From the NCBI GenBank assembly GCA_021613335.1, contig JAJTWR010000266.1, positions 2,531,501 to 2,595,500 on the forward strand: a stretch of DNA of 64,000 bases, in the 5' to 3' direction. Under the pieces are notes generated by a model that was given only the letters and a program-made list of their open reading frames with translations, was not told where the DNA came from and searched no databases. This DNA comes from Whitmania pigra. Its lineage: Eukaryota; Annelida; Clitellata; Hirudinida; Haemopidae. Shown here piece by piece: positions 1 through 13,326 of this stretch; the first letter of the stretch is position 1, and each line of letters opens with the position of its first letter. Position numbers and translations under genes: made by a program.

Positions 1-775
1 TTATGCCCTAGAAATTGTCGTGGCTTTTGTGTTGTGAATTGTTGATTTAGTAATAAATTCGTCAAATGCGAAATTATTTCAATCAATTCGTGAGATTCGT
101 TCAAATTAAACTGGAAAGTGTCGGAAAAGTTTGCTGATCGTCAGAAAGTGGGTGGAAATAACCACAGGTTTTATGGTCGAAGTGGATTACTTGGATCGAC
201 GTTCTTGTTTATTGCAACAAACCAACCATGCGTGACGTCACAGCTGGTTGGTCAAACAGGCAGATCACAGATTCATTGCTGGTCCATATTAAAAGTAAAG
301 CTAAATTGCAATCTGCTCTTTCTTAATAAGACGACATTATTTTTTTTTATTAATATTAATATTATTAATTATTGATAACTTATCAATATCGTATCAGTAC
401 CGTTGTTATCGTTACAATTATTGGTATTTATTGATAAATACTGTTATTAATAATATCATGAATATCATGTTCAATGAGTTTATAAATCGCTCAAAATCAT
501 CCTTGCACTCATTGCAAGACTAGGTCATGTGGCTAATCTCTTTTCGTAGTATTCAAGAATTGTACTTAGCAATTCGTTGACTTTTAAATTTGAATTTAAT
601 GAAAATATTATTCCTATATTTTTAAAATCGTTACAATTTTTTGGCGCTAACTAACTTGATTGAAATGTATTTTATCTCTATCATTCCGAACAAGAACAAG
701 AAAAATAATTCCACAAACACGCTGTTGGAGCAACACGCCAATTGTTGTTGCAATTCAATCTAGATATGCTTGCAG
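1..775. other. Pax2/5/8 intron, left part
   Basis: This is DNA upstream of the first visible Pax exon. It is AT-rich and shows no coding signal I can support. A palindromic TGACGTCA (CRE/ATF-type) octamer lies at 233-240. The stretch ends in a good acceptor, TATGCTTGCAG, at 765-775. The exons for the N-terminal half of the paired domain must lie further left. Confidence 0.6.
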
Positions 776-3700
776 GTTCTACGAAACAGGCTCAATCAAG
801 CCAGGAGTCATCGGAGGATCGAAGCCCAAAGTGGCCACGCCGAAAGTAGTCAACGCCATCTGCAAGTACAAGAAGGAGAATGCCACGATGTTCGCCTGGG
901 AGATCAGGGACAGGCTGCTCGCTGAGGGCGTCTGTGACCAGGAGAACGTGCCGAGTGTTTCATCGATCAACAGGTTGGTTGGTTGGTTGTAGGGTCTCGT
1001 GAATTTTGGAAATCATCATTTTTTTGCGCTGCTAGTGGGGTCAATTGGGCCGCTTGATTGAAATGGATTTGAAAATGTCTTGATGGAATCAAATATTGCT
1101 AGCTGAAGGTGGAATACAAAACATAAAAGGTTTTAAAAAGTGTTTAAACTAAAAAGTATTTGTGGTAAAATTAAAAAAAAATTAACACCCTGCAAAACTT
1201 GAAGCTAATGTTCAAAAAACACTCCTCCACTCTCCAGCAGAGCATTCCACGCTCGAACGATTCCAACTCAAACGAAGCGGAAAGGTTGGACGTGTTTCCT
1301 TGTAATTGTCTTTGACTCCCTTTGATGGTCAACCTGGACATGTGTCACCATGGCAACGTCTTGCAACGACAACGACACACGCTGCACTTTCTCTCTCCCA
1401 TGCCCCCCTCTTTTCCCAGGGTCTTCACGCCTGCTATATTAATCATCGTAGACCTCATGTCTATAAAATATCAGAGGCGTTATTGATTTCGTCTCTCAAA
1501 ATGAAAGGCTCTGACGTAATAACAGCCTCATCCGTGGTCCTAGCCTCATCATCTGCTTCCTTTTATCCAATCGGCGGCTTTCTTCATTTCTTTTTTGAAG
1601 TGTCCTTTGAAGGGAGTTGACGTCAAGTTCAAGAACTTCCTCTGCATCAGGGCTGAACTGAAACTACCCAAAACTCGAGGCTCGAGTGGGTGAAAGCTGG
1701 GTGTCAGTTACGACGGAGGTTAAGAATGATGACGGAACAATTGGTCTGACACACACGTGTCTGCCCAAGTCCTCTTTGAAGGACGAGCGTCAACGTTTTC
1801 GCTTGGCTGCACTTCGACTGGCTAAAGATTTTCTAAGCTGGCAATGGAAAGCTTACGGTCAATATTATTTTTAAATCGCGTTTGTCAATTATAATTCGAT
1901 GGCTGGATCGGGTGTTATTTATTTATTTCTTAGGCAGAAGGATTTTTGCATTGGATTTTTTTTGTTATTCATCCAATATATTTAATTTCTATAAATTATT
2001 TTCAATCGATGGAAATACAACGTCCAGGTTCATGACATCATCTGTAAGGCGGCAGTTGGGGGAGGGTAGGTGGTGTGATTCCCTCCAGCTCGGTAATAAC
2101 CCTCCTGAGTACAAGAAATCATTTTCCAAGAAGTATTGGAGGAAGTCAAAATGCATTAATTCCTCTTTGAGATCCAATGCAAATCTGCGTTCTTTTTCCC
2201 TCTTTCCTTCCTTCCTTCATTTCACCCAATCCATCCATTTCCACCTCGTCTGTCCATCTGTCGACGACGGTTAAATTTATTATCGAATTTCCAAGATGTT
2301 TACACTTGAGATGCTTACAACACGTTCGAGATTACTATTTAATTAGGCCATCTGCTCGCCTGTCATTGGCTGTTGCGTCTTCTTGTGTCAGAAAAGTGTG
2401 TCACGGTCTTGCTTTTAGACGTCACGTGACACATTCGACGGCCCCCAGAAAGAAGTTTGAATAAATTCATAAATTATTACAATGAGCGCTTCAATGAGGT
2501 AATTATTGCAGGATTGACGGAAGCGCGGAATAAACTGGAAAATTTGAATTTTACTGAAATTATTTATATATTAAATATTAATTACTTAATTAAATATGAA
2601 TTAAACCACGCTGAAATAAAATGCAGAATCGTCCGAAACAAGGCCGCTGAGAAGAACAAACACACGCCCAACAGTCTCTCTTCTTCGACGACGAATACAC
2701 CTTCTAGCAACAGCAACAACAACCTACAGACTCAACAACAACAACAACAGCAGCAACAGAGCTCAACGCAAGCGCAACACAACCCCCAACAACAGCAACA
2801 GCAACAACAACAACAGAATCCCGACGGCTCCTCCTCCCCTCATTCCATCCACGCCCCCTCCACACCTGCAGGCTACACCATAGGCAGCATCCTCGGCATA
2901 CCCCCTCCTGTGGCCGTCCATATCCAGCCACACCACCACCTCCTATCCTTAAGTCCCCAGGCAGGCCTTGAACACGGCACTAACAACTCGGCCTCTTGTA
3001 AAAGAGCCCAGAGGAGCGTCATCGAGGATTCGGCAGGTGAGTGTGTTTACGGTTGACTGAATCGCTCACAACAATGTTTTCAAGGATGTTCTTTTATAAG
3101 GAGGCCATCGCTTCATGTTTTAACTTGACGTACGCGTTGGCGTATGATTAATATATTTAATATTATTTAATTAATTAATTCGACAGTCGTTACGAACTAC
3201 TAGCCTTAAGAAAATGCCAGATACATTGACAACAACATTCTTTACTTCTGACTCTGATATTGAAAAATCAGTTGATTGAGGTGGCTATTTGATCTTTGTG
3301 TAACGATCACTTGTGTGTATGACTAAAAGATTATCATCTTTGTATGTGTGTGTGTGTGTGTGTGAGCCACTTCACAAAATATTCTTTCAATAACAACAAC
3401 AACTCTTAACGACATCCATCCATTTTGTGACACGACATCGACAATGACGCAGTTGTCATCGTCGTCGTCATCGTCATCGTCATCGTCATCGTCGTCGTCT
3501 CATCGGATGACTAACAAATAAAAAACATCATTGATTACGTCACTACTCGCGTGATACGTCTGCTTCACTGAGGACCACACACGATCAATGTGCGTGACAA
3601 TTTTGGCGGGAAAGAGGCATGACAGGGAACATTTGTTTGTTGATTTTTTTGTTTCAAATGTAAACAAACTAATAACCATAAATCCGACCAGAGAATTACA

Positions 3701-3990
3701 AAAACAAGGATTTTGTATCATTATTCATTATCAACAAAAACAGCAACAACAAAAACAATAATAATAACAATAATAATAATAATATAATTAATAATAATTA
3801 CAAACAACAATAATAATAATTAATTATAATAATTATATTAATATTATAATAATAATTAAAATATAAAGAAATTATTAATAGTCGAAAATCAAGCTGGTTG
3901 AGTATTTGAAGCTTGTTCGGTTGATAAATCACTTCGACTGGTCGCGTACAGTTATTTTTATTAATTAATATTAATATTTCATATATATTA

Positions 3991-4030
<40 letters not shown>

Positions 4031-4104
4031 TTATAATTGTAATTATTAGAATATTAATATTATTATTATTATTATAATATTACTAATTATTATTTTTGTT
4101 TGTA

Positions 4105-4164
<60 letters not shown>

Positions 4165-7100
4165 CAAATAATAGTAACAGTATTAATTATGATCGTATGC
4201 AATAAACAACCAATTAATGGCCACGCTCTGAAACGGAGAAACGGCCGATCAATGTTCTGCTTAAATCGATGGTGACATTTCATTCAGTTACACGTCCAGA
4301 ATTAATATCAAGATTGATTTCAAGCCATTTCCCCATCTCTGCTTTTAAAAACATGTTTCCCGCCTCACATCACCAACTGGAACAACTGTTATCTCCTTTT
4401 CCATAAAAAAAAATTAAAAAGAGAATATAAAAGTCTTTTTATGAATTCTTTCCTGTATCTTTGGCTATCGACTTGAAATGATGGAACTTGCCATTATTCC
4501 AAAACTAGGCTATAGCGCCGATAGCTGTGGTAACGATAACGCTTTAGCTAGAGGGCTTAGCTGTTAAGAAGGTTACTTGCGTAACTGAGATGATTTGGAA
4601 CCGTTAAGAAGTGAAAAAGTCAGACCTTTAAAGACCGACTTGAGTGACTCCAGAGCTGGATGGAGTGAATCGGCAACTTGTTTTTCCACTTTTACATGAA
4701 AGGAACGCAACGCACTGGGCCTGAGTGGAATGCATTATTGCTTGGCGCATCCGCTCTTCATATTGATGAGCTTCCTCTTTTCAACTTCCGCAGTCGCTCG
4801 CTGGCGCCGACTCTCACGGCGATCGAACGCCTGCGTAGCGATGGCCGCAACGGAGGTGATGATAATGATGTTGTGATCGTATATTTAATAATTAATTAGG
4901 ATTAATTAATCATAGTTGTCACCATGTTTATAACTAATGCTGCCGAGATCATCATCAGCATTATTGCATCAATATGAATTTTTTGTAATGGTCTTGGCGT
5001 TGTTGTCGTTGCTGTATGAAATAAAATCGACTTTCAAAGAAACAAAATTTTTCTAGGTTTATTTTAAACTCTTATCTACAATTAAATATTAAAAATAGCT
5101 TTCATTAATCTAAATTATTTTAATTATGAAACAATCATTTTTCGTCCATCCTCATTTAATAGAAAAAAATGTGATAATAAACAAGCATAAACGGCAATTA
5201 TTGTCATCACCATCCTAGCCAGAAAAATATTTCAGTTATCCGGACCACCCACGAGAGTACCTTTCTAAGACCACCAAGCTGTCCCCCCAGACCACGAATA
5301 ATAAGATAATCATAGACCACCCAAACATCGTATATAATCGCAAATAAGCTTTATTTCATCTCCTGGAGTTGATCGAATGAGTAAATTTCCACTAAATTCG
5401 ATGTTGGGTTTTTCCAGCCTATCCAGGATGCATTCCGGCAACAGATTGCACATTCTAAGAGACGTTTTCCATGATTTAATGCACACACGCTGCTCGCTGG
5501 TGCGTGAAATTCAGAAACTCAATTCTTACAACCTTTCTTTGATCACAGAATCGGCTCTACAACCTGCCGAGGAACATACCGCCCAGGCGACGGGTCCTTC
5601 ACATTATGGCTGCCCTTCTTGTGCTTCAATCTTTATCCCTTTTCTCCATCCTGTTATTGTTCATCATATTGTTAATGACGATATTGTCTTAGATTTGCCT
5701 CCATCATTCTTTATTTACCGGTTTTTATTCTACTGGGTATCTTTACATTTTCTTCATAAGCGGTATAAATTTGCAATAAAAAATATTTGCATTTTAAAAA
5801 ATCGCAAATCAATAAAAATAAAGTTATGACCGGACGTACGCATTGGTCTGCTCAAAGCATAGCCTTTCTGTCATGCTCGTCCAGAAAACACGCGTAAAAC
5901 CTGATGGAATCACTGGTGCGAGACTGAAGAAGTTGGTTCCTCGTGTAGAAAATCTCGCGGGAACTCCGAAAGTTCGTGCAGGGATGAAAATTTCAGTCGT
6001 TTTTTTTCCGGCGAACCGATATAATTGCTGGGTTTTATTTTTGTTATTTGTTTTGTATCTTGTTTGTTGGCAATCAAAATAGGCATGTTAACTGTAATGT
6101 GGTTCATTGAATTTACTGTCACTGACGCGGTACTCTCGTCATAATTAATAATAATTAATTAATTAATTAATTATCCTCGTATTTTTCAGGTCTCGATCAG
6201 AGAAACGACAACAGAAGACATTGCAACTCGAACGAAAATCAGGTACATAGGGATCCGCTTGTTAAAATGGATAATAAGTATATTAAATGTATAGTGCCTT
6301 ATTATTATGAATTGCAAAAATAGAGACAGCATTAAAATTACTTTATTACTAACAGCATTTTTAAACATTCTTTACAGACATGGTCGTTCAAAAACAGTCC
6401 AAAACCTCCGAAACCCGACCCGGACTCTCCGAACGACCCTTCTCGATTCGCGAACCCCTCTGCATACTCGGTTCATTCGGGTCTTCCGCCCCCTCAGTAC
6501 CGACCCGGGGTTTACTACTCCTCGATCCCTCCATCCGCGTCACTTGCTGCAACTACGGCCTTGGACTACAACAACTCCGGTACGATGTTTGGCCACTATC
6601 AAACGACCAACATCACTTCCATGTCCTGTCCTAGCATCGAACAGCATCCCGCGCCTTCTTACGGGATGCTGACTCCCGGTAAGACTTAGTACGCATGACC
6701 TTTGTGACCCCGAGAGTCAGTTGATCATGGTTGTTTAATTTTTATCGCTAGGGAACTGCGGCTATCCACAGTATGGCACGGGTGTCTCTTACCCACATGC
6801 TCAATACCATCCCTATGATCCAAGTTGGCCTTCAGTTCGATACACAGGTTAATAATTGAGATTGTGAAATTGTTAAAAGTAATTTCAAAATATTTCCTCA
6901 ATTTATTCTCTGTATGTTGCAATATTAAAAGAAATTGAAAGCAAATGTTGACGAAACTTTGACAAATGCGTCAATCACGTGTCCTGGGCTTATTTTATCG
7001 CTGACATTCTGCTAGTGATTGAAGTCTTATGCTCAAACTTTCCATGTTATTTTTAGGTCCGTACGGCTACTACATGGGAAACAATGGCTCTCTGGCCACA

Positions 7101-7178
7101 CCTACCGCCGAACTGATGACCAATCATGGCCCAGTGGGCGGACTGTCAGTTTCCGAGTACAAAATTAATCGCTGCTGA
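776..7178 (+). CDS. Pax2/5/8: Pax2/5/8 transcription factor, 3' part (six exons)
   Basis: DNA-binding developmental regulator of the paired-box family, expected to act in the nucleus. The visible exons are 776-973, 2627-3036, 6190-6242, 6378-6678, 6752-6847 and 7057-7178 (stop TGA). All have GT-AG borders and the phases agree throughout. Exon 1 encodes the C-terminal half of the paired domain ([20 protein letters not shown], then [16 protein letters not shown] and PSVSSINR). Exon 2 opens with IVRNKAAEK, the invertebrate-type end of the Pax2/5/8 paired domain. It then has a Ser/Thr/Asn-rich linker with two poly-Q runs and the octapeptide-like YTIGSILGI. Exons 3-6 encode a Pro/Ser/Tyr-rich tail ([38 protein letters not shown]) typical of the C-terminal transactivation region. 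I found no partial homeodomain between the octapeptide and the tail. The gene is incomplete at its 5' end. Family assignment is secure; the subfamily rests on the paired-domain residues. Confidence 0.93.
974..2626 (+). other. Pax intron between paired-domain exons
   Basis: The intron runs from donor AG|GTTGGT to acceptor AAATGCAG. It holds open frames at 1306-1620, 1882-2274 and 2457-2626. None resembles a known family, and the last is simply open sequence reading into the next exon. Confidence 0.7.
2737..2817 (+). repeat. CAA/CAG repeats encoding poly-Q
   Basis: Two runs of mixed CAA and CAG codons inside the Pax exon are separated by a short Ser/Thr/Ala/His linker. They encode about nine and ten Gln residues. 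Mixed codons suggest the protein tract is retained rather than a fresh pure-CAG expansion. Confidence 0.9.
3037..6189 (+). other. Large Pax intron with microsatellites
   Basis: A 3.15-kb intron begins GTGAGTG and ends TTTTTCAG. It carries simple repeats: (TG)n at about 3345-3364, TCA/TCG triplets at about 3455-3500, (TA)n at about 3998-4024 and (ATT)n at about 4103-4162. Open frames at 4678-4899, 5377-5829 and 5843-6082 have no recognisable domains. A phase-1 symmetric exon could hide here, for example for a partial homeodomain, but I did not find one. Confidence 0.7.
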
Positions 7179-9509
7179 GAATTTTTTTTTATAATCAAAA
7201 GAAACTCAAATTGAAAGTGATAGATTTGATTATTTAGTGTTTTTGCTCGCCATGTTCACCAGCCGCTTATTTTGCAAAAAAATTGTCAGCAATTTATTTT
7301 ACGTTTTCGACGATTGGTGCACGTTCTTCTAAGTCTCTATTGCGTGTCTTTTGGACGAACTTTTTGTTATTACTTATACGTTTTCTTACGCAGTCACGAG
7401 TTAAAAGTCATTATTATATTCGTCTACAATCTGCACAGATTTCAAAGATTAACGATTTTACCTGCCGACGTGGATTCCACAACCGCCATCGCATGTTCGT
7501 CTGATTATTCGTGCAATATTTTCACTCGCTGTTCTTTAATTATTTAATTATTTATTTAATTAATTTATTTATTATTTATTTATTTTCTTTTCCAGTCACC
7601 TTCGTCAACTTGTCAAAATGTCCGTCGCACTTTCTCATCTTGAAATGGCGTTTTTAAAAATTATAATATTTATTATTATTAATTTCATTATTAACATATA
7701 CATTCATTAATATTAATATTATTATTCATTGCAATATTTTATTCGACAGTAAGATTGCGTTGTCGATTATTGTTTCCATGTTGCTTTAGAAAAACATGTG
7801 CGAGGTGCCTAAGAGAGCGTTGTCTTTTGTTAACTTGTTGATGTAACAAGTCGCACAATTTGTTTTTGTTATTATTATTATTATTATTATCATCATCATA
7901 ATCATTGTTGTTAATATCATTAGTGTTACTATTGCTGTTATTATTTATTAAATGTTAATAATTTATTATTATAAATATTTACTACTAATATTAGTACTAC
8001 TAACAACCATTATTACGGATTGCGTGAGATGGCAACTGTGGAGATAGGAACTTTTTGGGAGTAGGAAATGAAATAGAAACGCTTGAAATATGAGTGACTG
8101 ACTAGGAAATAAGTTCGCGTGCACGATGACTGATGATTAGAAAAGCGGAGAGATGATGGTTAAAGAGAGAGAGTAGAAAGATGGGGGTCTTGGCCTTGAG
8201 CTGGGAAGATAAGACTGGCACAGGATGCAGCGGTGATGATGATGCTGGGGGCCTATCCATTACCTAGAGTGGCACGATTGCTACATGACAGTCGGACAGG
8301 AAGTGACGTTGATTTCATGACACGTGATCAAAATAATGAAATCGGCGATTTGTTATTGCCATTTCGCACTGGCCGCTAGTCTCGCCATTGGACTTTCATC
8401 ACTACTTGACTTTCCGTGGTGCAGTTGGAACGTTGGAGAGACGCGGCTTTACGTGCAGACGATTTAAATTACGCTCGAGTTTAATGGAAAAGCATTTCCA
8501 GGAACGTGCGCGACCAGTAGCGTTCGGATCCAACCGGACTGCTTATCAGCCGGGGAACAGGAAGATTCCGATGTGGAGATCCCCGCCGGCGCATCATCAA
8601 TACGTCATTATGACATCATCGTCACGTGGACAATTCATCATGATGACATCACGGCCACCCAGTGGCAGGTTCCTATTAAGTTTTCACTTGCTATTGGCCG
8701 TTCGTTAATTAACTTGAAAAAATGAATTAGTTTTACGGTTAACAAGTTAATATTTTAATTTTAGCAAATAATATGAAAAATAGGCAATAAAAACGTTTAA
8801 AGCACTATTCTAGAATCTCAATGCACTTTTAATGATGGAATTTTAATGGATGCGGATTCCTCCGCCAAACTATTGCTTGCTAATTAGTTGTATAATTAAG
8901 CCTATAATTAGTTAAACCTCTTCCCTTGCGTAATGAGATTTCCACTTAGAATCAAATGTAGGCAGCTATTATCACTTAATCAACTCTAGGATCTTAAACG
9001 TAATTCTGATTAGATCGTTTATGAAATTTATAAAGTCTCTGCTTGATTAAACTATTGTTTAGTTGCATTACTGAAATGACTTGGATGGTAATATAAAAAC
9101 GGCCTTTTAAAACTTGTGATTAAATTCATAGCTCTGTCGGAAAGCTGGATAATTTTATATCGTACGCTAGATGGATAATTTTTCTCATACTTTCGGATTA
9201 CTAGATCCCTAAGCCGTTAATTCTTCAAAAGTCTTGGGAAATCGAAATGGTTTAAGGCAAAATTAATTTAAGAATCGTAAAATCAAAGTTATAAAAATTA
9301 GTACGACGAAAGAAACACAAATGCTGAATTGATAATCCAACATTTTAATAAAATGCAGACATTATACAAGATGAACGTAAAGTAACTACCTACTTCATAG
9401 TGCTTGTAATTTATTTTGGAAGAATAGTTTAAAAAAAATTGAATAGAATATAAAGTGTATAGCATAGAATTTAATTAAAATTGAATAGCATTACATAGTG
9501 TTGACATCT
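7179..9509. other. Intergenic: Pax 3' flank to transporter array
   Basis: AT-rich 3' flank of the Pax gene with ATT/ATA simple sequence near 7660-7990. The part from 8030 to 8700 is less AT-rich. It contains CACGTG (about 8322 and 8624) and several TGACATCA/TGACGT-like motifs around 8590-8660, which might be regulatory. The frame at 8388-8708 has no recognisable domain. I see no gene here. Confidence 0.5.
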
Positions 9510-11730
9510 TCACTTCAATCTTTCGTAAATCTCTTTCTTCTCCCCTCGATGTTGAAGAAGTGGTATTAGGCCAAAACTGAGAGCATTCAAGACAGACACA
9601 CCACCGACAACGTAAAAAACGTCATCGTAGGAATTTCTGATGTCAAAAATGAGACCTGAAATCAATGGACTCGCGAGTGATCCGACTCCAGCAGAGAAAC
9701 AACTGGAAGTCCAAGCAACGTCAATTTTCATTCCCATCGCTTCCCAGGTAGCCGGGTACAGAAAAGCAAAGGAAAAAGTGGAGTTGATCCCCATCACTGC
9801 AATGGAATAGGTGACTATCACATACTGAAATACTGCTCGTATGACAAAACAACTAAAAAATCACTTATCTAACCTACTGTTAAGACCATAATGATAACAT
9901 AGGATGGGTTGATTGTCGGCCAAATAAACATAAGTATTGCCAGCACTGAACAAGAAGCAATATTAAAACAGACTAAATGACCCTTGAACTTGTTGCCAAA
10001 AGGTACGATGACAAAGTACGTAACTACTTCTGATATCCCGAAGAAGACCATTACCAGACTGGATTCTATTATTTCAAATTTTCTGTATTCCATGTAGTGT
10101 ACCTGTTGATTGAATAAGATTTTTATGAAAACTTAGAATTTAATCAATAATAAAAGCTTATCATGCACAACCAGGTTTAACACTGGAACAATATGACTAC
10201 TAAATGTCAGCAATAAACTGAACATCCAAACGATTCTCTCGGGTTTTTTAAAGACATCGAGCCATTTTGAATCTTCTTTATTAACAATTTCTTCTTCCAT
10301 TAGTTTTTGATTAGGAACGATTTTGTCAGTATTATAATCGAAGATGATTTCTTTAACTTTTAGAGTGGGTGTCTATGGGTTTTTAAATAAAATATATTGT
10401 TTAGTTATTTTTTTAATTCTTACTTATGCATTGTGAACAAGTTGTTAAAACAAATTGTTGACTCATGTAGTTATTATGTCAGCTGTCTTAATGTTGATCT
10501 TTAAGTAGCTTTTGAGATTCAACCCAGTACAAGTTGAGGATGCATGAAGATGGTTTAACGTTATTACATATTTTATTTAACTTACTCTCAGCAAAAACGT
10601 GCAACTGGTAATCGTTCCAATAACTAACATCTTTACTCCCTGAATTACAAATCCCAATCGCCAGGAAGTAATTTTGATGATCCAAGCGTAAAATGGCGTG
10701 AAAATAAGAAACGCTAGAAATATAATTAATTTATAATAATATTAAATATATATATATCATTTTATTTGGAATAACTGGGATGAGATTTACTCTCTTCACT
10801 AACAGGCGGGGTAAGCACAGTGGAGCAATGAGGTTGCAAGTACGTGATATTTGTGATGAGGAGGGAAAAATTCACTGACAACCAAAGTTGAAGAAATTAA
10901 GATCAACGATGATCCCAATCCATTAAGGAAGCTGAAAGTTAGAAACAGCCAGGAAATGTCATCGACGACTGAGGACGTTAGACAGCTGAATGTCAATATC
11001 AATGTTCCTGAAAGAGAGCAGATCATGTACCCTTTCATACCAACTTTTCGGATGATCACGGTGGGTAGTGGAGTTAAGATATCTGTCAGGAAAATTGCCA
11101 AGACGGCTACCCAGTCTTAAAAAAATAAAATGTATAATTATTTGTTGTAATTGTTTTATATCGGTTATTATTATATAGTTGCGTAACCATGTCAACAAAA
11201 GTAACTTTACCATAACATTTGTTTGTTAATGATCCGAACATTTTACAATATTTTAATTCGATATTTGACTAATTATAACACAATTTATGTGACCCTGTTT
11301 AAACGACCTTGAAGTTACGCCAAATGCATTCAGGCATCGTGAGGTATCATAATCTTGAATTGCTTGGATATAGTTAAATGCTAATTAAATGATTAGTCAT
11401 GTTAAACATTAAACGTTTTCAACAACTTTTTATCTGATAATATCATCATATCTAAGTTTTGAAATTGACGCCATATGCTAGTTGAAAGTCCTCTTTTTCA
11501 AACATCCATAGTCGAAAGGACACTCGCTTTAACATCATAAATCACTTACCAAGTTCTACCATAGGTCGGTCATACAGCCTTTTGAATTCTGCAATGAAGA
11601 CTCCGAAGCAATAGCCTGGAATGCTTCTCACTAAATTGAGGATGAGACTGGATATACATATTATCCATCCATTTATGTCTTTTTTAAAGCAGCATTGGAC
11701 ATTTTCAAGATTTGTTTCTTGTATATCCAT
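9510..11730 (-). CDS. SLC16/MCT-like transporter, paralog 1 (type A)
   Basis: Predicted 12-helix major-facilitator membrane transporter, about 445 aa. Exons in coding order: 11550-11730, 10804-11115, 10586-10713, 10172-10372, 9874-10102, 9510-9796. All borders are GT-AG and the frame closes. Exon 1 gives a hydrophilic N-terminus and TM1 (INGWIICIS, then FGVFIAEFKRLY). Exon 2 gives TM2-4 (LTPLPTVIIRKVG, SSTLVVSEFFP) and exon 3 TM5-6. Exon 4 holds the polar loop and TM7 (KKPERIVW), exon 5 TM8-9 and exon 6 TM10-12 (SPLISGLIFDIRNSYDDVFY). TM8 has GISEVVTY: Glu where MCT1-type proteins have the coupling Asp, and no following Arg. Substrate is unknown. It is the last gene of the array and faces the Pax gene tail to tail. 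Confidence 0.85.
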
Positions 11731-12073
11731 GCTACTAGGCTATATTCGACGAACGCATATGTTATATTTTTTTTTTATCAATAAGGAAGACTAACATTTT
11801 CGCTTTTATAGAGATTAACCAATCGACTACTTCGAAAAAGATATGTAGCCATCTGCTTCTGCTATCTTATCGATCGATTACAGCCTTCACTCTTCTAAAT
11901 GCCCATTCAATTTCATCTTAACAAAGCACAAACATCTAACATAGAGAAATTCTGCACTTAGTGACTTTGTTAACGAAATTATTTTAATGGGAAGGTTGAA
12001 CACTTGCAAACGACCCAACAATGTTCATTTTTAAGTCGACAGTGGTTATGAGGTCTCCAGATGTTGCCTAAAA
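11731..12073. other. Intergenic, upstream of paralog 1
   Basis: AT-rich sequence with no gene or repeat that I recognise. The promoter of paralog 1 should lie here. Confidence 0.5.
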
Positions 12074-12277
12074 ATGGCACCCCGTCAAAATAGCCCGACG
12101 ACAAAATAGCCCCGTCGAAACAGCACCATCAAAACATAAATTTCATTTCATTTAATCAACATTGAAATAAGTTATCGGTTAATGTCTTCATTCATATAAA
12201 TATTTTTTTTATAAAGATACATTGACGGGATGTTTTGACGGGGTTATTTTGTCGCTGGGCTATTTTGACGGGTCACC
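12074..12277. mobile_element. Short inverted-repeat element (hAT-type MITE)
   Basis: A 204-bp non-coding element with imperfect terminal inverted repeats of about 45 bp, built on CCCGTCAAAATAGCCC and CGACAAAATAGCCCC. It is flanked by the 8-bp direct repeat GCCTAAAA (12066-12073 and 12278-12285), which is typical of hAT-mobilised elements. A related expanded block lies at 43061-43315. Confidence 0.8.
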
Positions 12278-12424
12278 GCCTAAAATACATCTGTTGCCAA
12301 AGTAACTCAAAATTCTTACTCCTATTCATCAAACATCCTACTAAAAAAACCTTATCTTGACTTAAGTTTAACTTGGTCCAATGAAAACATTTTAACACAG
12401 CCTATTCATATCATTATTTTTTTA

Positions 12425-12560
12425 AATTGTTTTATTTTATTTATTTAAACCAAAAAACCACAAATTGGAGCCAGATAATCTGTACGTATAGGGAGGAAAG
12501 AAAATTTGAGTCAATTAAATTGTTAAAAACTTTCTCAAATCGGCACTGGAAATGCAGACT
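12425..12560 (-). mobile_element. LINE 3' fragment, copy 1
   Basis: Reverse-strand fragment of the same LINE family seen at 22.9 and 34.0 kb. The peptide CRFEKVFNNLIDSNF matches RRFEKVINNLIDLKF of the 34-kb copy. It ends in an AAATA-rich tail. It is strongly 5'-truncated and has no catalytic part. Confidence 0.65.
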
Positions 12561-13326
12561 TATGTGTTGATAGCTTTCTGTTGACAAATCGATAAAAACC
12601 ACCAGAATTTCTAGCTGATATAAGTGAGTTTTCCTGTAACTTATTGGCAAACCCCTAGGCCGGCGACATAACCGGGTTTGGCTCTATATTACTTTCTAAG
12701 CTTAAATAGTAAGTAAATATTATTTGAACGTTTCCAATAGGAATATCCGGTAGTCCTTATATTGGCTAACATAGGTCATATTGAAGGGTTCGGATCATAA
12801 GGTAAAGAAGTAAATTGTTTACTTAATATCATACATTTGACATAGCATTGTCATGTAATGTCTTCTATTTTTTTTTTCTTACAAAACTATAAGGAAAACA
12901 AATTTAAACTCCGCAACTCCCCTTTACAAATATTCAAAATTTGGAATGACAATAGAGTTACATATTCATGTCCATATTCATATTTGTAAACATCTATTAA
13001 AAAAAAACATTGCAATGAAAATAAAGTGGGTTAATTTTACAATTTCACCTTCAATTTTTCAAGGAAAAATGAAAAAATTATAGTTTTGTTTATGTTATTT
13101 TTGAAGCAAGTTACAGTTCTTTACGTCTCAAGAAAAAAGGCTAAAATTAATTTTGTTCAGTTTACATTAGGTTGAAAAGTGCAAAAACTCCAAATTTTGA
13201 GTATTTGTTGACCCTAAAATTATTTAACACCTATTAACCCATTTTAAACCTATTATCCTCATAATCACAAATTTAATAATCACCAATTAACCAATTTTAA
13301 ACATATTATCTTCATAATGACAAATT

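Noticed and set aside
2457..2626. Upstream extension of the octapeptide exon as a separate start
   Set aside because: The joined paired-domain frame requires splicing at 2627, and the extension is AT-rich intron sequence.
5377..5829. 150-aa frame in the large Pax intron
   Set aside because: No known domain, poor codon character at its end and no fitting splice sites.
8388..8708. 106-aa frame in the Pax 3' flank
   Set aside because: No domain similarity; the open frame may follow from local base composition.
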